This document shows, piece after piece, positions 1 to 11,236 of a stretch of 64,000 nt of DNA. Source of the stretch: Dryomyza anilis (Eukaryota; Arthropoda; Insecta; Diptera; Dryomyzidae); contig OX638131.1 in NCBI GenBank assembly GCA_951804985.1, positions 104,056,464 through 104,120,463 of the forward strand. Reading direction: 5' to 3'. Positions within the stretch are counted from its first letter, which is position 1. Every line of letters starts with the position of its first letter. The position numbers and the translations under genes are program-made. The notes beneath the pieces are model-generated. The model was given only the letters and a program-made list of their open reading frames with translations. It did no database searches and was not told the DNA's origin.

Positions 1-118
1 TGTAGGTCCCACCACTTTGAGTACAAATATAACACGCACAGCTCAAAATGGTGAGAGAGCTCGGCCTAAGTTCTTATAGAACTGTAGTGCCAAACTATTA
101 TTATTATTATTATATTTA
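1..118 (+). mobile_element. 3' portion of a tRNA-derived SINE, cut by the window edge
   Basis: The first bases match, in opposite orientation, the 3' half of the complete SINE at 47815-48087 and, in the same orientation, the fragment at 44186-44304. The shared blocks are CCCACCACTTTGAGTAC, CACGCACAGCTCAAAATGG, TTCTTATAGAACTG and GCCAAACTATTATT. It ends in an (ATT)n run, the sort of tail left by LINE-driven retrotransposition. The tRNA-like head lies outside the window. The call rests on comparison between copies inside this window. Confidence 0.7.
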
Positions 119-2453
119 AATATTTTGATGTATTTATTTAATTCAAAAATATGCTCCAAATATTTCAGAAAAATACTTTAACTGATTTTTAACATAAATA
201 AATAATAAATAAAATATTGTGAAAGTGATTAAAAAAAATGGATCTCAATAAATATACTAAACAATTCTGTGTCGGTCGCTAAGTTTTAATAAACATCAAC
301 ATTTTTTTAATTTTTTTCGTAGTCTAACCCACTGTGCAACGTACTGTACTAACCGTGCCTCTGAGGCTGGCTTCTTGCATGTGTGGCATATTTTTATCCG
401 GCTCTGAATGCCCCAGTAAACTTAATTAAAAATGCACGCGCATAATTTTAACTGCATTTTCAGGATGCAGGATATGGCTAGGATTCGCCTGTGTGCCATG
501 ACATGACATGCTACTTTTTACACACACACACAAATAAAAATACAAAACGACAAACGACGTGCATCTGAGTCTGAACATAAAAATTCTATTTGAAAATATA
601 TTTTCTAAAAACTGCTGGAAGAACTTTCCAAAGAAATTATGCTGTGGACAAAATTGTGATTTACTAAGAGTAGAATACAAAAAAAAAAAAAAAAAAACGT
701 ACAGAAATTTGCAACACTAGCAGGCTTTGCAAAACTCTTTGCGTTGGCAATGCCGTGCTCAAATGAGTGACCAGATTTGAAAGAATCAAAAAAATAAAAT
801 AAGAGTTTAGAAATAAATAATATATGGGTAATAACTATGGACAATTTTAACGTACAGCTGTTTGACAATTATTTTCAAATGAAAACTTTCAAAAAACGTC
901 GTAATTAAAATTAAGCCATGTTAATTTTGACTACAGTTACGAGCTCATGTATTTCTAAGTTTTTATATTTATATTTTAATTATAACAAAAAAAGAAATCA
1001 GTTGTAGTTTTAAAGTCCCACTCTCACGTTAAATGTGTGGTGACTTAAATGTGCGACACTTTCGTTTAAATCTCAGCACATTTTAATTAAAATTTTAATA
1101 TAAATTACCACTAGATATTATTCGTAGCTTCGTATTTGATTATTTGCGCTCAAAAAAGTGAAAATGAAAGTGTTAAAAATTACGCTAAATATCTATGATA
1201 AATAAAAAAAAACGTAGAAATTAATGACCAATAATTTATTGATTTTTATATTTTTTCTTTGAAAAATTTACTATAAAATTTACTTCAAAAATTTAGATTT
1301 AAATTAAATGTTTGACTGTTAAATTTACTTAATTTTTAAATTAACATTTTTGTTTTTAAACATTTGAAATATGGTTGACTTAAATATAAATACACGTTTA
1401 ATAGTTGTTAATTAGATAATTGAATTTTTTGTTAATATTTTCATAGTGGCAACACTGAATTTCGTAAAATAGTTTGATATGGTATTCGTCATGTTGTCTC
1501 TAATTAATGCAAAAAGTATAACTTATATACGGCCTCCTGCACCTTGATACATAAATGCGAACCAAATCGGAAATTTGCAAACATCATAATTGTCATATTT
1601 TATAATTATGAAATATAACTATTAAAAAAAAAACATTTTACTCATTGAGATAATTAATACAGTTTGACACAAACATAAATATGGCTGCCGCAAGTTGACA
1701 CAAGCATGAACATAGTTTTACAAGCATGCATGTGGTTGATATAAGTAAATACATGGTTGTCAAAAATATGAACATGATTGAAACAAACATTTTTTTTTTT
1801 TAATATTAGTATTTCAAATTTTTTTAAAATATAACTTTATCAGAAATTATTCTTAGCGCCTCAAAGAAAATATCAATATTATAAACCGAATATAATATTT
1901 TTGCTCTGGCCTTTAAATTGTAGATGTTATAATTAAATAAACGTTTGTATCAACTTTTCCAAATAAATTTCGGAACCACCTTATACATATATCATTGGCT
2001 GTTCGAGATACTACCCAACATTAGCACATTTTTTTTTCATGAAATGAACCAAGGAATCAGTTCTTAAAATATTTGTTCCCCGAAGTGGAGCACCCTGTAT
2101 ATGTATTAGAAATATTGTGACAATTATTTATATGCCATAATCAACCATAAATATATTTCTAGAAATTATTCGACTGTAATTTAGAAATATAAGCAAAATT
2201 GTATATACTAAAAATTATATAAAATGTTTTCACACAAAGAGTTCAACTTACACAAATCGTATGTATGCTTAATGTAAGGTGACACATGATTGACACAAGC
2301 ATAAATAGTCCATAAATATTTTCCACAACGGTTCCAAGACTAAAATTTACACAAGTTTTTAAAGATTAATCTATTTATAACCTTTACAGGGTATATTAGG
2401 CTAGTGCGTGTATTATAATGCCCCGTAGAACTCGTGGTCGGTAAAGAAAATTA
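119..2453. other. AT-rich intergenic DNA, no gene seen
   Basis: No reading frame here looks coding; the short open frames at 426-868 are AT-rich chance frames with a poly-A/T run and a CA microsatellite (about 520-535). Around 1970-2100 there are two similar transposon-end-like motifs in the same orientation, one around CGGAACCACCTTATACAT and one around GAAGTGGAGCACCCTGTATA. They resemble Tc1/mariner-type ends, but no partner inverted repeat or transposase frame could be assigned. The rest is unremarkable. Confidence 0.5.
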
Positions 2454-3114
2454 TATATCGTCACTATCATGCGATTGGGGCGAATGAGTAATTTGTGACA
2501 TTTGCATTTTTTTTACATTTTTGAATGTAGTTTATCCTTAAGTATACCATGCCTAAATCCTGTGTAATTTTGTTGGATATTTCTAGCCACAAAAGACAAA
2601 ACCAAAAGGGCGAATTTGATAAATTGAAAATCTTGTCATCCCAAAAGGGCTAATCTTTTCGTTTTATCGCCATAATTTTTTACTGGTCAAAGATAAAATA
2701 GTGGTTTAAAGCAATTAATTGTTTATTTTTAAAACACCCATCGATCGGCATCATTATTTAAAAATAATTTTCTTGAAAATAAAAAAAAAATATTTTTAAA
2801 TAATGATGCCAATCGATAGATGCTTTAAAAACAAACAATTTATGCCTTTATTACACTATTTGATCTTGTACCCATGAAAAGTTATGTCAAAAAAACCAAA
2901 ATATTTGCGTTTTTGTCAGGATATAGCCACACAAAATCCGTATTTATAATTTAGTAAGTTGTCCAAATCAAAAGAAATTTTAAATACGTTATGCTAAATG
3001 ATGAATAAACCAAACTAACTAAAAAAATTGAAATAATAATAATTTTTAAAGCAATTCAAACTTGATTTACCAATATTTTAAAAAATGCACATTCGCCCCG
3101 TTGGCATGATATAT
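2454..3114. mobile_element. Non-autonomous TIR element, TATATCGTCACT family, copy 1
   Basis: The left end TATATCGTCACTATCATGC matches the left end of the element at 8474. The right end (ATTCGCCCCGTTGGCATGAT) matches its right end, but the last bases (AGTGACG) are lost. Shared interior blocks include TTTCTAGCCACAAAAGACAAAAC, split here as TTCTAGCCACAAAAG and ACAAAAC. An internal imperfect palindrome lies at 2739-2822, with arms CATCGATCGGCATCATTATTT and its complement. There is no coding capacity, so this is a MITE, probably with TA target preference. Confidence 0.65.
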
Positions 3115-4344
3115 TCTTGATTAGCTTCACTACCGATGTCCGTTCGATTACAGAGTAACTTGAGAAATATTAGTCAGAATGTGTTGAAATTTTGTTTCAA
3201 TATGTTTTAGCCAAAAAATTGGTTCTGTGTACAGAAATGAGCCAAATCGGTCAACGGACCACTATTCTCAAAATGTTTTAGTTATAAAAAATCAATATCA
3301 TTATTATATCAAATATTTTGTTTCTTTCGAAAATTAATCGAATTGTTTTCGAGATCTTTATTATGCAGATAACAATTTGAAAGATTTCTATATTTATAGA
3401 ATTTTAAGCACGAGATTTCACTGAATTTTTTGATATAATTTGATTTATGAGTTTGTTAGTCGTCGAAGATTTTTTGAAACTTTTCATATAACGTCATTGT
3501 GAGTATTGGCATCGATATTTAAAAAAAATTAAAGTATCCCACAACATTTCATAATTTATTCTTACTACCAAATTCATTAACATAATTAACCCTATCGAAA
3601 ATAAATATTCCAACTAATAGTTTTGTCTTAAATTACATTTTTTCACTTTTATTAACAGAACGGTGAGAGATAATCTATAATCTCGGAGGTATGCCGTTGT
3701 CTGACTAGAGGTATCGCGGGTTTTGAACCTTAGCCATATCAGCTCATAGCCAAACACACTTAGATCGAAGCCACGAACATAACTATTTCAAACTAAACTG
3801 TGATTAATTGGAGACAGACCTTCAAAGATAATATTTCCTGCAGGGTCTGTCTTTTTATATTGGTGCATATGGCTGACTTAATAATATAAATTTAGTGTTA
3901 GAAACATCAGCGCGCTAGAGATGCTGCTCCTGCAGTTTTTTTCATTTATTATTTATGCATCAAGCGAACATTTTTCAGTTGCTGCTACTGCTACTGTTGG
4001 TGATGTTGCTGATGATGATGTTGCTGCTGCTGATGTTGTTGGCGGCTCCACTATAAATGCACGGTTGCACATGCATTTTAGGTGGAAACATTTTCTTTTA
4101 ATTTTTTTTAACATATTCTGTTTTAGACACAGATTCATATTATTTACTTATACATATTTATATAATTACGCGAATACGTGTTATGGATGCCTAAAATTAA
4201 TATAAACTAATTTTAAGCAAAATGCCAGGGAGTATTCAACACTTTTTGCATAGAGCCTGTTTGGATGTGGCAATCAGGACAAATTTTATTATTGAATTTT
4301 AGTAAAATTAAAAATTCATAGAGGCAGCTATGTCAAAGGAAAAA
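3115..4344. other. Intergenic DNA with a small GC-richer patch, no gene seen
   Basis: The stretch is AT-rich. A patch at about 3660-3850 has higher GC content. The trinucleotide run at 3980-4045 (GCTGCTACTGCTACTG type) opens short frames on both strands, but no splice sites or family resemblance support a protein. Confidence 0.45.
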
Positions 4345-7160
4345 CTTAATTTCAATTTTTCATTTAAATTTTCAGTTTTTCACTAAAAATTAAAATTTTC
4401 ATTAAAAATTAAATTTTTTACTAAAAATTAAATTTTTTACTAAATATTCAATTTTTCACTAAAAATTCAATTTTTCACTAAAAATTCAATTTTTTCAATT
4501 TTTCACTAAAAATTAAATTTTTCACTACAAATTCAATTTTCACTAAAAATTCAATTTTTCAATGTAAATTAAATTTTTAACTACAAATTCAAATTTTCAC
4601 CAAAAATTCAATTTTCACTCAAAATTAAATTATTCACTAAAAATTAAACTATACTAAACATTAAAATTTTCACTAAAAATTCAATTTTTCACTAAAAATT
4701 CAATTTTTCACTAAAAATTCAATTTTTCACTAAAAATTCATTTTTCACTAAAAATTCAATTTTTCACTAAAAATTCAATTTTTCACTAAAAATTCAATTT
4801 TTCACTAAAAATTCAATTATTCACTAAAAATTCAATTTTTCACTAAAAATTCCATTTTTCACTAAAAATTCCATTTTTCACTAAAAATTCCATTTTTCAC
4901 TAAAAAATCCATTTTTCACTAATATTCAATTTTTCACTAAAAATTCAATTTTTCACTATAAATAGAATTTGGCACTAAAAATTCAATTTTTCACTAAAAT
5001 TTTTCACTAAAATTAAATTTTTCACTAAAAATTCAATTTTTCACTAATAATTAAATTTTTCACTAAAATTCAATTTTTCACTAAAAACTCAATTTTTCAC
5101 CACAAAATAAATGTTTCACTTTAATTTCAATTGTTCACTATAAATTGAATTTTGCACTAAATATTCAAATTTCACTAAAAATTCAATTTTTCACTAAAAA
5201 TTCAATTTTTAACTAAAAATTTAATTTTTCACTAAAAATTCAATTTTTCACTAAAAATTCAATTTCTCACTAAAAATTCAATTTTTCACTAAAAATTCAA
5301 TTTTTCACTAAAAATTCAATTTTTCACTAAAAATTCAATTTTTCACTTAAAATTGAATTTTTCACTAAAAATTCAATTTTTCTCTAAAAATTCAATTTTT
5401 CACTAAAAAATCCATTTTTCACTAATATTCAATTTTCACTAAAAATTCAATTTTTCACTATAAATAGAATTTGGCACTAAAAATTCAATTTTTGACTAAA
5501 ATTTTTCACTAAAATTAAATTTTTCACTAAGCATTCAATTTTTCACTAATAATTAAATTTTTCACTAAAATTCAATTTTTCACTAAAAACTCAATTTTTC
5601 ACCACAAAATAAATGTTTCACTTTAATTTCAATTGTTCACTATAAACTGAATTTTGCACTAAATATTCAAATTTCACTAAAAATTCAATTTTTCACTAAA
5701 ATTCAATTTTTCACTAAAAAATCAATTATTCACTAAAATTAATTTTTACCTAAAATTCAAATTTTTACTAAATATTAAATTTTTCACTAAAAATTCAATT
5801 TTCACTAAAAATTCAATTTTTCACTAAAATTAAATTTTTCACTAAAATTCAATTTTTCACTAAAAATTCAATTTTTCACTAAAAAATTCAATTTTTCACT
5901 AAAAATTCAATTTTTCACTAAAAATTCAATTTTTCACTAAAAATTCAATTTTTCACTAAAAATTCAATTTTTCACTAAAAATTCAATTTTTCACTAAAAA
6001 TTCAATTTTTCACTAAAAATTCATTTTTTCACTAAAAATTCAATTTTTCACTAAAAATTCAATTTTTCTCTAAAAATTCAATTTTTCACTAAAAATTCAA
6101 TTTTTCACTAAAAATTCAATTTTTCACTAAAAATTCAATTTTTCACTAAAAATTCAATTTTTCTCTAAAAATTCAATTTTTCACTAAAAATTCAATTTTT
6201 CACTAAAAATTCAATTTTTCACTAAAAATTCAATTTTTCACTAAAAATTCAATTTTTCACTAAAAATTCAATTTTTCACTAAAAATTCAATTTTTCACTA
6301 AAAATTCAAATTTTCACTAAAAATTCAAATTTTCACTAAAAATTCAAATTTTCAAAAAATTCAATTTTTCACTAAAAAAAATCAATTTTGAACTAAAAAA
6401 AAATCAATTTTTCACTAAAAAAAATAATTCAATTTTTCACTAAAAAAAATTCAATTTTTCACTAAAAAAAATTCAATTTTTCACTAAAAATTCAATTTTT
6501 CACTAAAAATTCAATTTTTCATTAAAAATTCAATTTTTCACTAAAAATTTAATTTTTCACTAAAAATTCAATTTTTCACTAAAAATTCAATTTTTCACTA
6601 AAAATTCAATTTTTCACTAAAAATTCAATTTTTCACTAAAACATTGAATTTTTCACTAAAAATTCAATTTTTCACTAAAAATTCAATTTTTCACTAAAAA
6701 TTCAATTTTTCACTAAAAATTCAATTTTTCACTAAAACATTGAATTTTTCACTAAAAATTCAATTTTTCACTAAAAATTCAATTATTTACTAAAAATTCT
6801 TTTTTTATCTAAATTCAATTTTTCACTAAAAATTCAATTTTTCACTAAAAATTCAATTTTACACTAAAAATTCAATTAATTCAATTTTTCACTAAAAATT
6901 AAATTTTTCACTAAAAATTAAATTTTTCTCTAAAAATTCAATTTTTCACTAAAAATTCAAATTTTCACTAAAAATTCAATTTTTCACTACAAATTAAATT
7001 TTTCACTAAAAATTCAATTTTCACCAAAAATTCAATTTATCACCAAAAATTAAATTTTTCTCTTAAAATTCCATTTTCACTAAAAATTCAATTTTGCACT
7101 AGAATTCAAAATTTCACTAAAAAATAAAATGTTCACCAATAATTAAATTTTTCACCAAAA
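4345..7160. repeat. 19-bp tandem satellite, AATTTTTCACTAAAAATTC monomer, main block
   Basis: More than one hundred head-to-tail copies of a 19-bp unit, AATTTTT CACT AAAAATT C. The unit is itself an inverted repeat: a 7-bp arm, a 4-base loop, the complementary 7-bp arm, then one spacer base. Homogeneous runs (for example 5900-6300) alternate with decayed ones. A higher-order duplication of about 500 bp is visible: a distinctive run of variant units (AATAGAATTTGGCAC and ACCACAAAATAAATG) occurs at 4918-5170 and again at about 5422-5675. The same satellite reappears at 52545, 55790 and, inverted, at 63740. Confidence 0.95.
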
Positions 7161-8473
7161 CTTTTAAAGTTTATCTTCCATTTGTGGGCTTTTAAAGAAA
7201 GCGCAAATAAAAATGCCACTTATTTTACTGACATCATGATTTCCGCTAGCTACAGCCACATCAACATCATCATGGGCATCATCAGCATCATGATTACCTT
7301 CACCAACACCTCGAGCCATGCCAAATCGCATCCGAATAGCATCTACTGCAACACCTTAATTTCCACCGCAACGCAACCAACACGCAACGCTTGATTGACT
7401 TCCTTCCTTCTCTTTCATCCCGTTGCCATTTCCGTTTCCGGCGCACTTTACAGTTGCTCTGTCTTAACCGCTGCAAAAAAAAAACAAAAAAAAACCAACG
7501 GCAAATTGTTCGAACCACTCGAAGCCGACAGCATCGGCAGTCACTTTATCAGCGGCATCGCCAATAAAACTGAAACTTATTTCCAATTTAAACGCCCAGC
7601 AGTTGCCTGGCTACCTCGTCCTGACGTGTTCAAATCCTGCCAACAGGATCATTCATCATAGTAGCAGCGCAATGTAAGCTGAGAATTTTTCACTCATTAT
7701 TCATGAGCAGTTTGCACGTTGCAAAAACAATAAAAAATAAATTGTCGAAATAAAAAACAAAGATTTTTATTTCCAATTTTTTTGACGAATTCCAAACAGT
7801 CAAAGAAATGATTTTACTTGCATATTTTCTGTTGTAAAAGTAATTTTTGTTTTTATTTTTTATATGTTTTTATTTTTAAACTTGTTTTTGTTGTTGTTGT
7901 TATTGACGAATTCTTAATTAAAGTTCGCTTGTATTTCAAGGTGGAAACGTATTGAATTTGCCAGTTGGAATTAAAACTTTGTTATTTGTTTTATTTATTT
8001 TTTATTGCCAATCTTGTTTTCGTTGTTATTATTTTTTTTTGTTTGTTTTTATTTGGGTTTTTGTTTTTCATCCGCAGATTATTTTTCAGTTTTTCAATTC
8101 GATTCACAATTGAAATTAAAAAGTTTTAGCTGTTTACACACAATTGATTAATGCGAATTGTTTTCAATTTCTTATTTTTAGTGCAAATCACTTATTGAAA
8201 AACTTGATTGAATAATAAGAATTAAGCATTTTTTTTTCACTACATCGAAAATTTATTATGCATTTAGAAAGTTGATTAACCTATGCGAAATAAAATTTGT
8301 ACCAATTTCGCAATTTAATTCTTATTTTTACCCTTCTTTTTTAGTTACCTCTTCATTTTGAATAGTTTAGACGAATTTAGTGTTCATCGGACATCATTTG
8401 AGTTTTTAAATGACAAATAAATTAGAGCAACCATCACAAATTATTTGTAAATCAAGGAAACATAGTTATGAAA
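7161..8473. other. Non-repetitive island (7180-7680) then AT-rich DNA
   Basis: Between the satellite and the next transposon lies about 500 bp of distinctly GC-richer, unique sequence, with open frames on both strands (for example 7182-7394 and 7395-7661 on +). None resembles a family I know, and no convincing start or splice structure was found. It could be an exon or UTR of an unseen transcript, or a regulatory element. From 7700 to 8473 the DNA is poly-T-rich and featureless. Confidence 0.4.
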
Positions 8474-8832
8474 TATATCGTCACTATCATGCCAAATGGA
8501 CGAATGTGTTATATTTGACATTTGCGTTTTTTTTACATTTTTGAGTGTAGTTTCTTCTCAAGTATTTTGTGCCAAAATCGTGTGTGATTTTGTTCGATAT
8601 TTCTAGCCACAAAAGACAAAACAAATAGAGCGTATTCGAAAAATTGAAAGTCTTGTCATGCCGAAAGGGCGAATCTGTTCATTTTGTTGTAATAACTTTT
8701 TATTGGTGCAAGATAAAATAGTGTTGTAAAGGTATTAATTGTTTGCTTTATTGCCATCATTATTTTAAAATATTTTTTATTACTAGCAAGTACAATGTTT
8801 AAAATCAATTATATCTTGCGCAAATAAAGAGT

Positions 8833-10649
8833 TATAGGGACATTCCATTGTGACGGGCTTTACATTCGTATGATTAAACAACTTCTTATTTGATAAATAC
8901 AAAAGGAAAGATATATTTTTAAGATGCAAAGAATATATCTTATGGTCCTCTATGCATGTATAAAAAAAACTTTTGCAATAGGTCCCATATCTTTTTACAA
9001 ATTTGAAGTTAAATGCTGTGACGGGCGTTACACGTACTTTTTCAAAAAAACAGAGTTTACTCCACAAAGTATTAAATTTTAGCTAAACTAATCGGACGAT
9101 CCCTAGTAGAAATTTTGGTAGGGCCATGGTCATGAAGTGATCATGTCATTATTTGAGATGATCGGGATATGACGAGGCCCATAATGTCCTTGTAACGCAG
9201 TGTCCTAATCATGTACTGACCTCAGGCCATGATCATGTACTGATCTGGCAATTCCCCATTTTATTATTTACCCGACAATTGCCTTGTCAGAGCCCGAGCC
9301 CGAGGGTTTCTCTCATTAAATCTCGATCATTGTCTGATGCTAATTTCGTTATGAGGAACAAATAATGTAGCTATGATCGGGAACATAGGCTGTTTAGATA
9401 ATGTAAACCCTGCTATGGTAAGCATGATAAGGGCATGCAAAGGCAATGATCATATTGTCTCTAATAGGGCTTACCCAACGAAAACCCGATCATTTCCCGA
9501 TGGCGCATCGGGCAAATTTCTACTAGGGATGGAGATTAAGTATAACTCAATTACTTCGTTAATAATGGGAGTTCTCCCCTATATAATAAAATTCTGAAAT
9601 GGTTACTTTGATCACTTACTTATAAAGTATCAAAACTTGTGACGGGTGTTACAAATTTTGTGACGGGCGTTACCTGTATGAATTCCATACAAATATACAT
9701 GAAAATTCAAATTATGAATTGCAATTTTTTGATGAAAAATAGCCAATTTATGTGGTAAGAATGGTAAATCGTTATTTTAAGGCACAACGTCGACATATAA
9801 TTTATGTGGAAAAATAAACATTTTGTTTTGAAAAAAATATGTATTATATTACCATTCTTTTAAATAACATCATTTGTATACGTTTCCTTCGCAAGCTTAC
9901 ATAAATATTTTTCGCATTTCGAAAATAATGATTTTTATTTGGGATTTTTTACGATTTTTTTTGTAAGGTTTGGAATTTACATTTTTTATCTTAGCTTATT
10001 CAATATTTTGGAATATTTACCACTTTTTCTATAATTCATTATTGAAGCATATATTAACAAATATATAATTTTCCATTTTTTTTGTTTTGCGACGATTGTT
10101 AATTGTGACGGGCGTTACAATATTTTGGATGGATATAGCAACCATCTGGAATATCTATGAGACCAAAGAGTATAATAAATGAATAGATACGACAAAAATC
10201 TTTACTTTTACAAAGTTTTCCAGTTGTAGGTTTACAAAATAGTTCGCAAAATAACTTTTACTATTTTTTGTGACGGGCGTTACAACTCAAAAAAGTAAAA
10301 CTGTTTGGTTAATTGTCAGTACTTTGAACCAATTATTACCGATGCAATATATGGCATACTTTCGCAAACAAATTACCTTTCAAATTGTACTATTCAATTT
10401 TTTTTCTGATTCAAAATAACAAAACTACAGTGTTTTACATATTACCTCAATTTTGTACTATAATAAATTTGAAAAAAATATTTGACTTTAATTGAGAAAA
10501 AAACACATTTGCCATGAATTTTGGTAAATTCTGATTACAGAATATAAAACTAGAAGTATTTCTTATCCTAAAAATCATTAAACGGAATCAATAGGTTTAA
10601 CTTTAATATATCACACCTTGCTAAACGTTTTCTATGGAATGCCCCTATA
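8833..10649. mobile_element. TIR element nested in the TATATCGTCACT element, with six TGACGGGCGTTAC motifs
   Basis: The inserted DNA begins TATAGGGACATTCCAT and ends ATGGAATGCCCCTATA, an imperfect terminal inverted repeat. It interrupts sequence that is continuous in copy 1 of the host element. Six same-strand copies of TGACGGGCGTTAC (or one-base variants) occur near 8851, 9019, 9640, 9661, 10106 and 10271. They are far better conserved than the AT-rich DNA around them. No long ORF remains. The motif may be a transposase-binding subterminal repeat (inference). Confidence 0.65.
9101..9528. mobile_element. MITE with CCCTAGTAGAAATTT inverted ends, third nesting level
   Basis: The left end CCCTAGTAGAAATTTTGG and right end CAAATTTCTACTAGGG are inverted complements. 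The element is 428 bp and GC-richer than its host element. It carries repeated CATGATCATG/GATCATG-type words and several CCCGAT/ATCGGG words. It lies wholly inside the 8833-10649 element. No clear target-site duplication survives (flanks GGACGAT and GGAGAT are only similar). Degraded relatives seem to lie at 25386-25875 and about 45180-45275. Confidence 0.65.
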
Positions 10650-10906
10650 GCAAAAAACTAAAATATTTGCATTTGGCTCAGGTTCTAGCTCACAAAATCC
10701 GTGTTTTTATTTCAGCAAGTTGTGCAAATCCAAAAATATTTTATATAGTTTATAATAATTTATGAATAAACCAAAAAAATATATATATATATATATAAAA
10801 ACAAATAATTTTTAGTAATTTGTAAAGCACTTCGAACTTTCAAATTTGATTTCCCAATATTTTTAAAACTGCATTTTCGCTCCTTTGGCATGACAGTGAC
10901 GATATA

Positions 10907-11236
10907 ATGTTTTTTCCCACCATATTTTTAGTCCTTGCATAAAAAAATTCAGATTTCGGCTAAATTTGTATATTTTCTGCTCAATTCCAAAATATGCCTT
11001 TGTAAATTAATTAATTTTCCGCGATAAAATATCTGGTATTTTTCCAGAATACCATAAATATTCCGGGAATCTGTCTTTAAAATTACACAATATTTAATAG
11101 CAGCAAACGGTAATCATTCATATATTGGCATATATATGGTTTTTTGAGATATAGGTTCCCAAAATCTTTATCATGTGATAATGATCTTTAACCTTTGAAC
11201 ACAATAACAAAATGTATGTATCAATTGACATTGTAC
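10907..11236. other. AT-rich spacer between transposons
   Basis: Nothing is recognised here. It separates the right end of the nested transposon cluster from the target-site duplication of the hAT-like element. Confidence 0.5.

Larger units (their letters stand above)
8474..10906. mobile_element. Non-autonomous TIR element, TATATCGTCACT family, copy 2, interrupted
   Basis: The left end TATATCGTCACTATCATGCC is the inverted complement of the right end GGCATGACAGTGACGATATA. Interior sequence on both flanks matches copy 1 (2454-3114), for example TAGCCACAAAAGACAAAAC near 8606 and AACTAAAATATTTGC near 10655. Copy 1 is about 660 bp. This copy is about 2.4 kb because a second element (8833-10649) sits in the middle. 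TA at each end suggests a Tc1/mariner-like target. No transposase frame is present. Confidence 0.75.

Noticed and set aside
3715..3760. GGTTCAAAACC on the minus strand as a B box of another SINE or tRNA
   Set aside because: No A box at a suitable distance, no cloverleaf, and no second copy in the window.
4345..7160. CRISPR-like array
   Set aside because: The repeats are directly adjacent with no unique spacers, and the genome is eukaryotic; it is a satellite.
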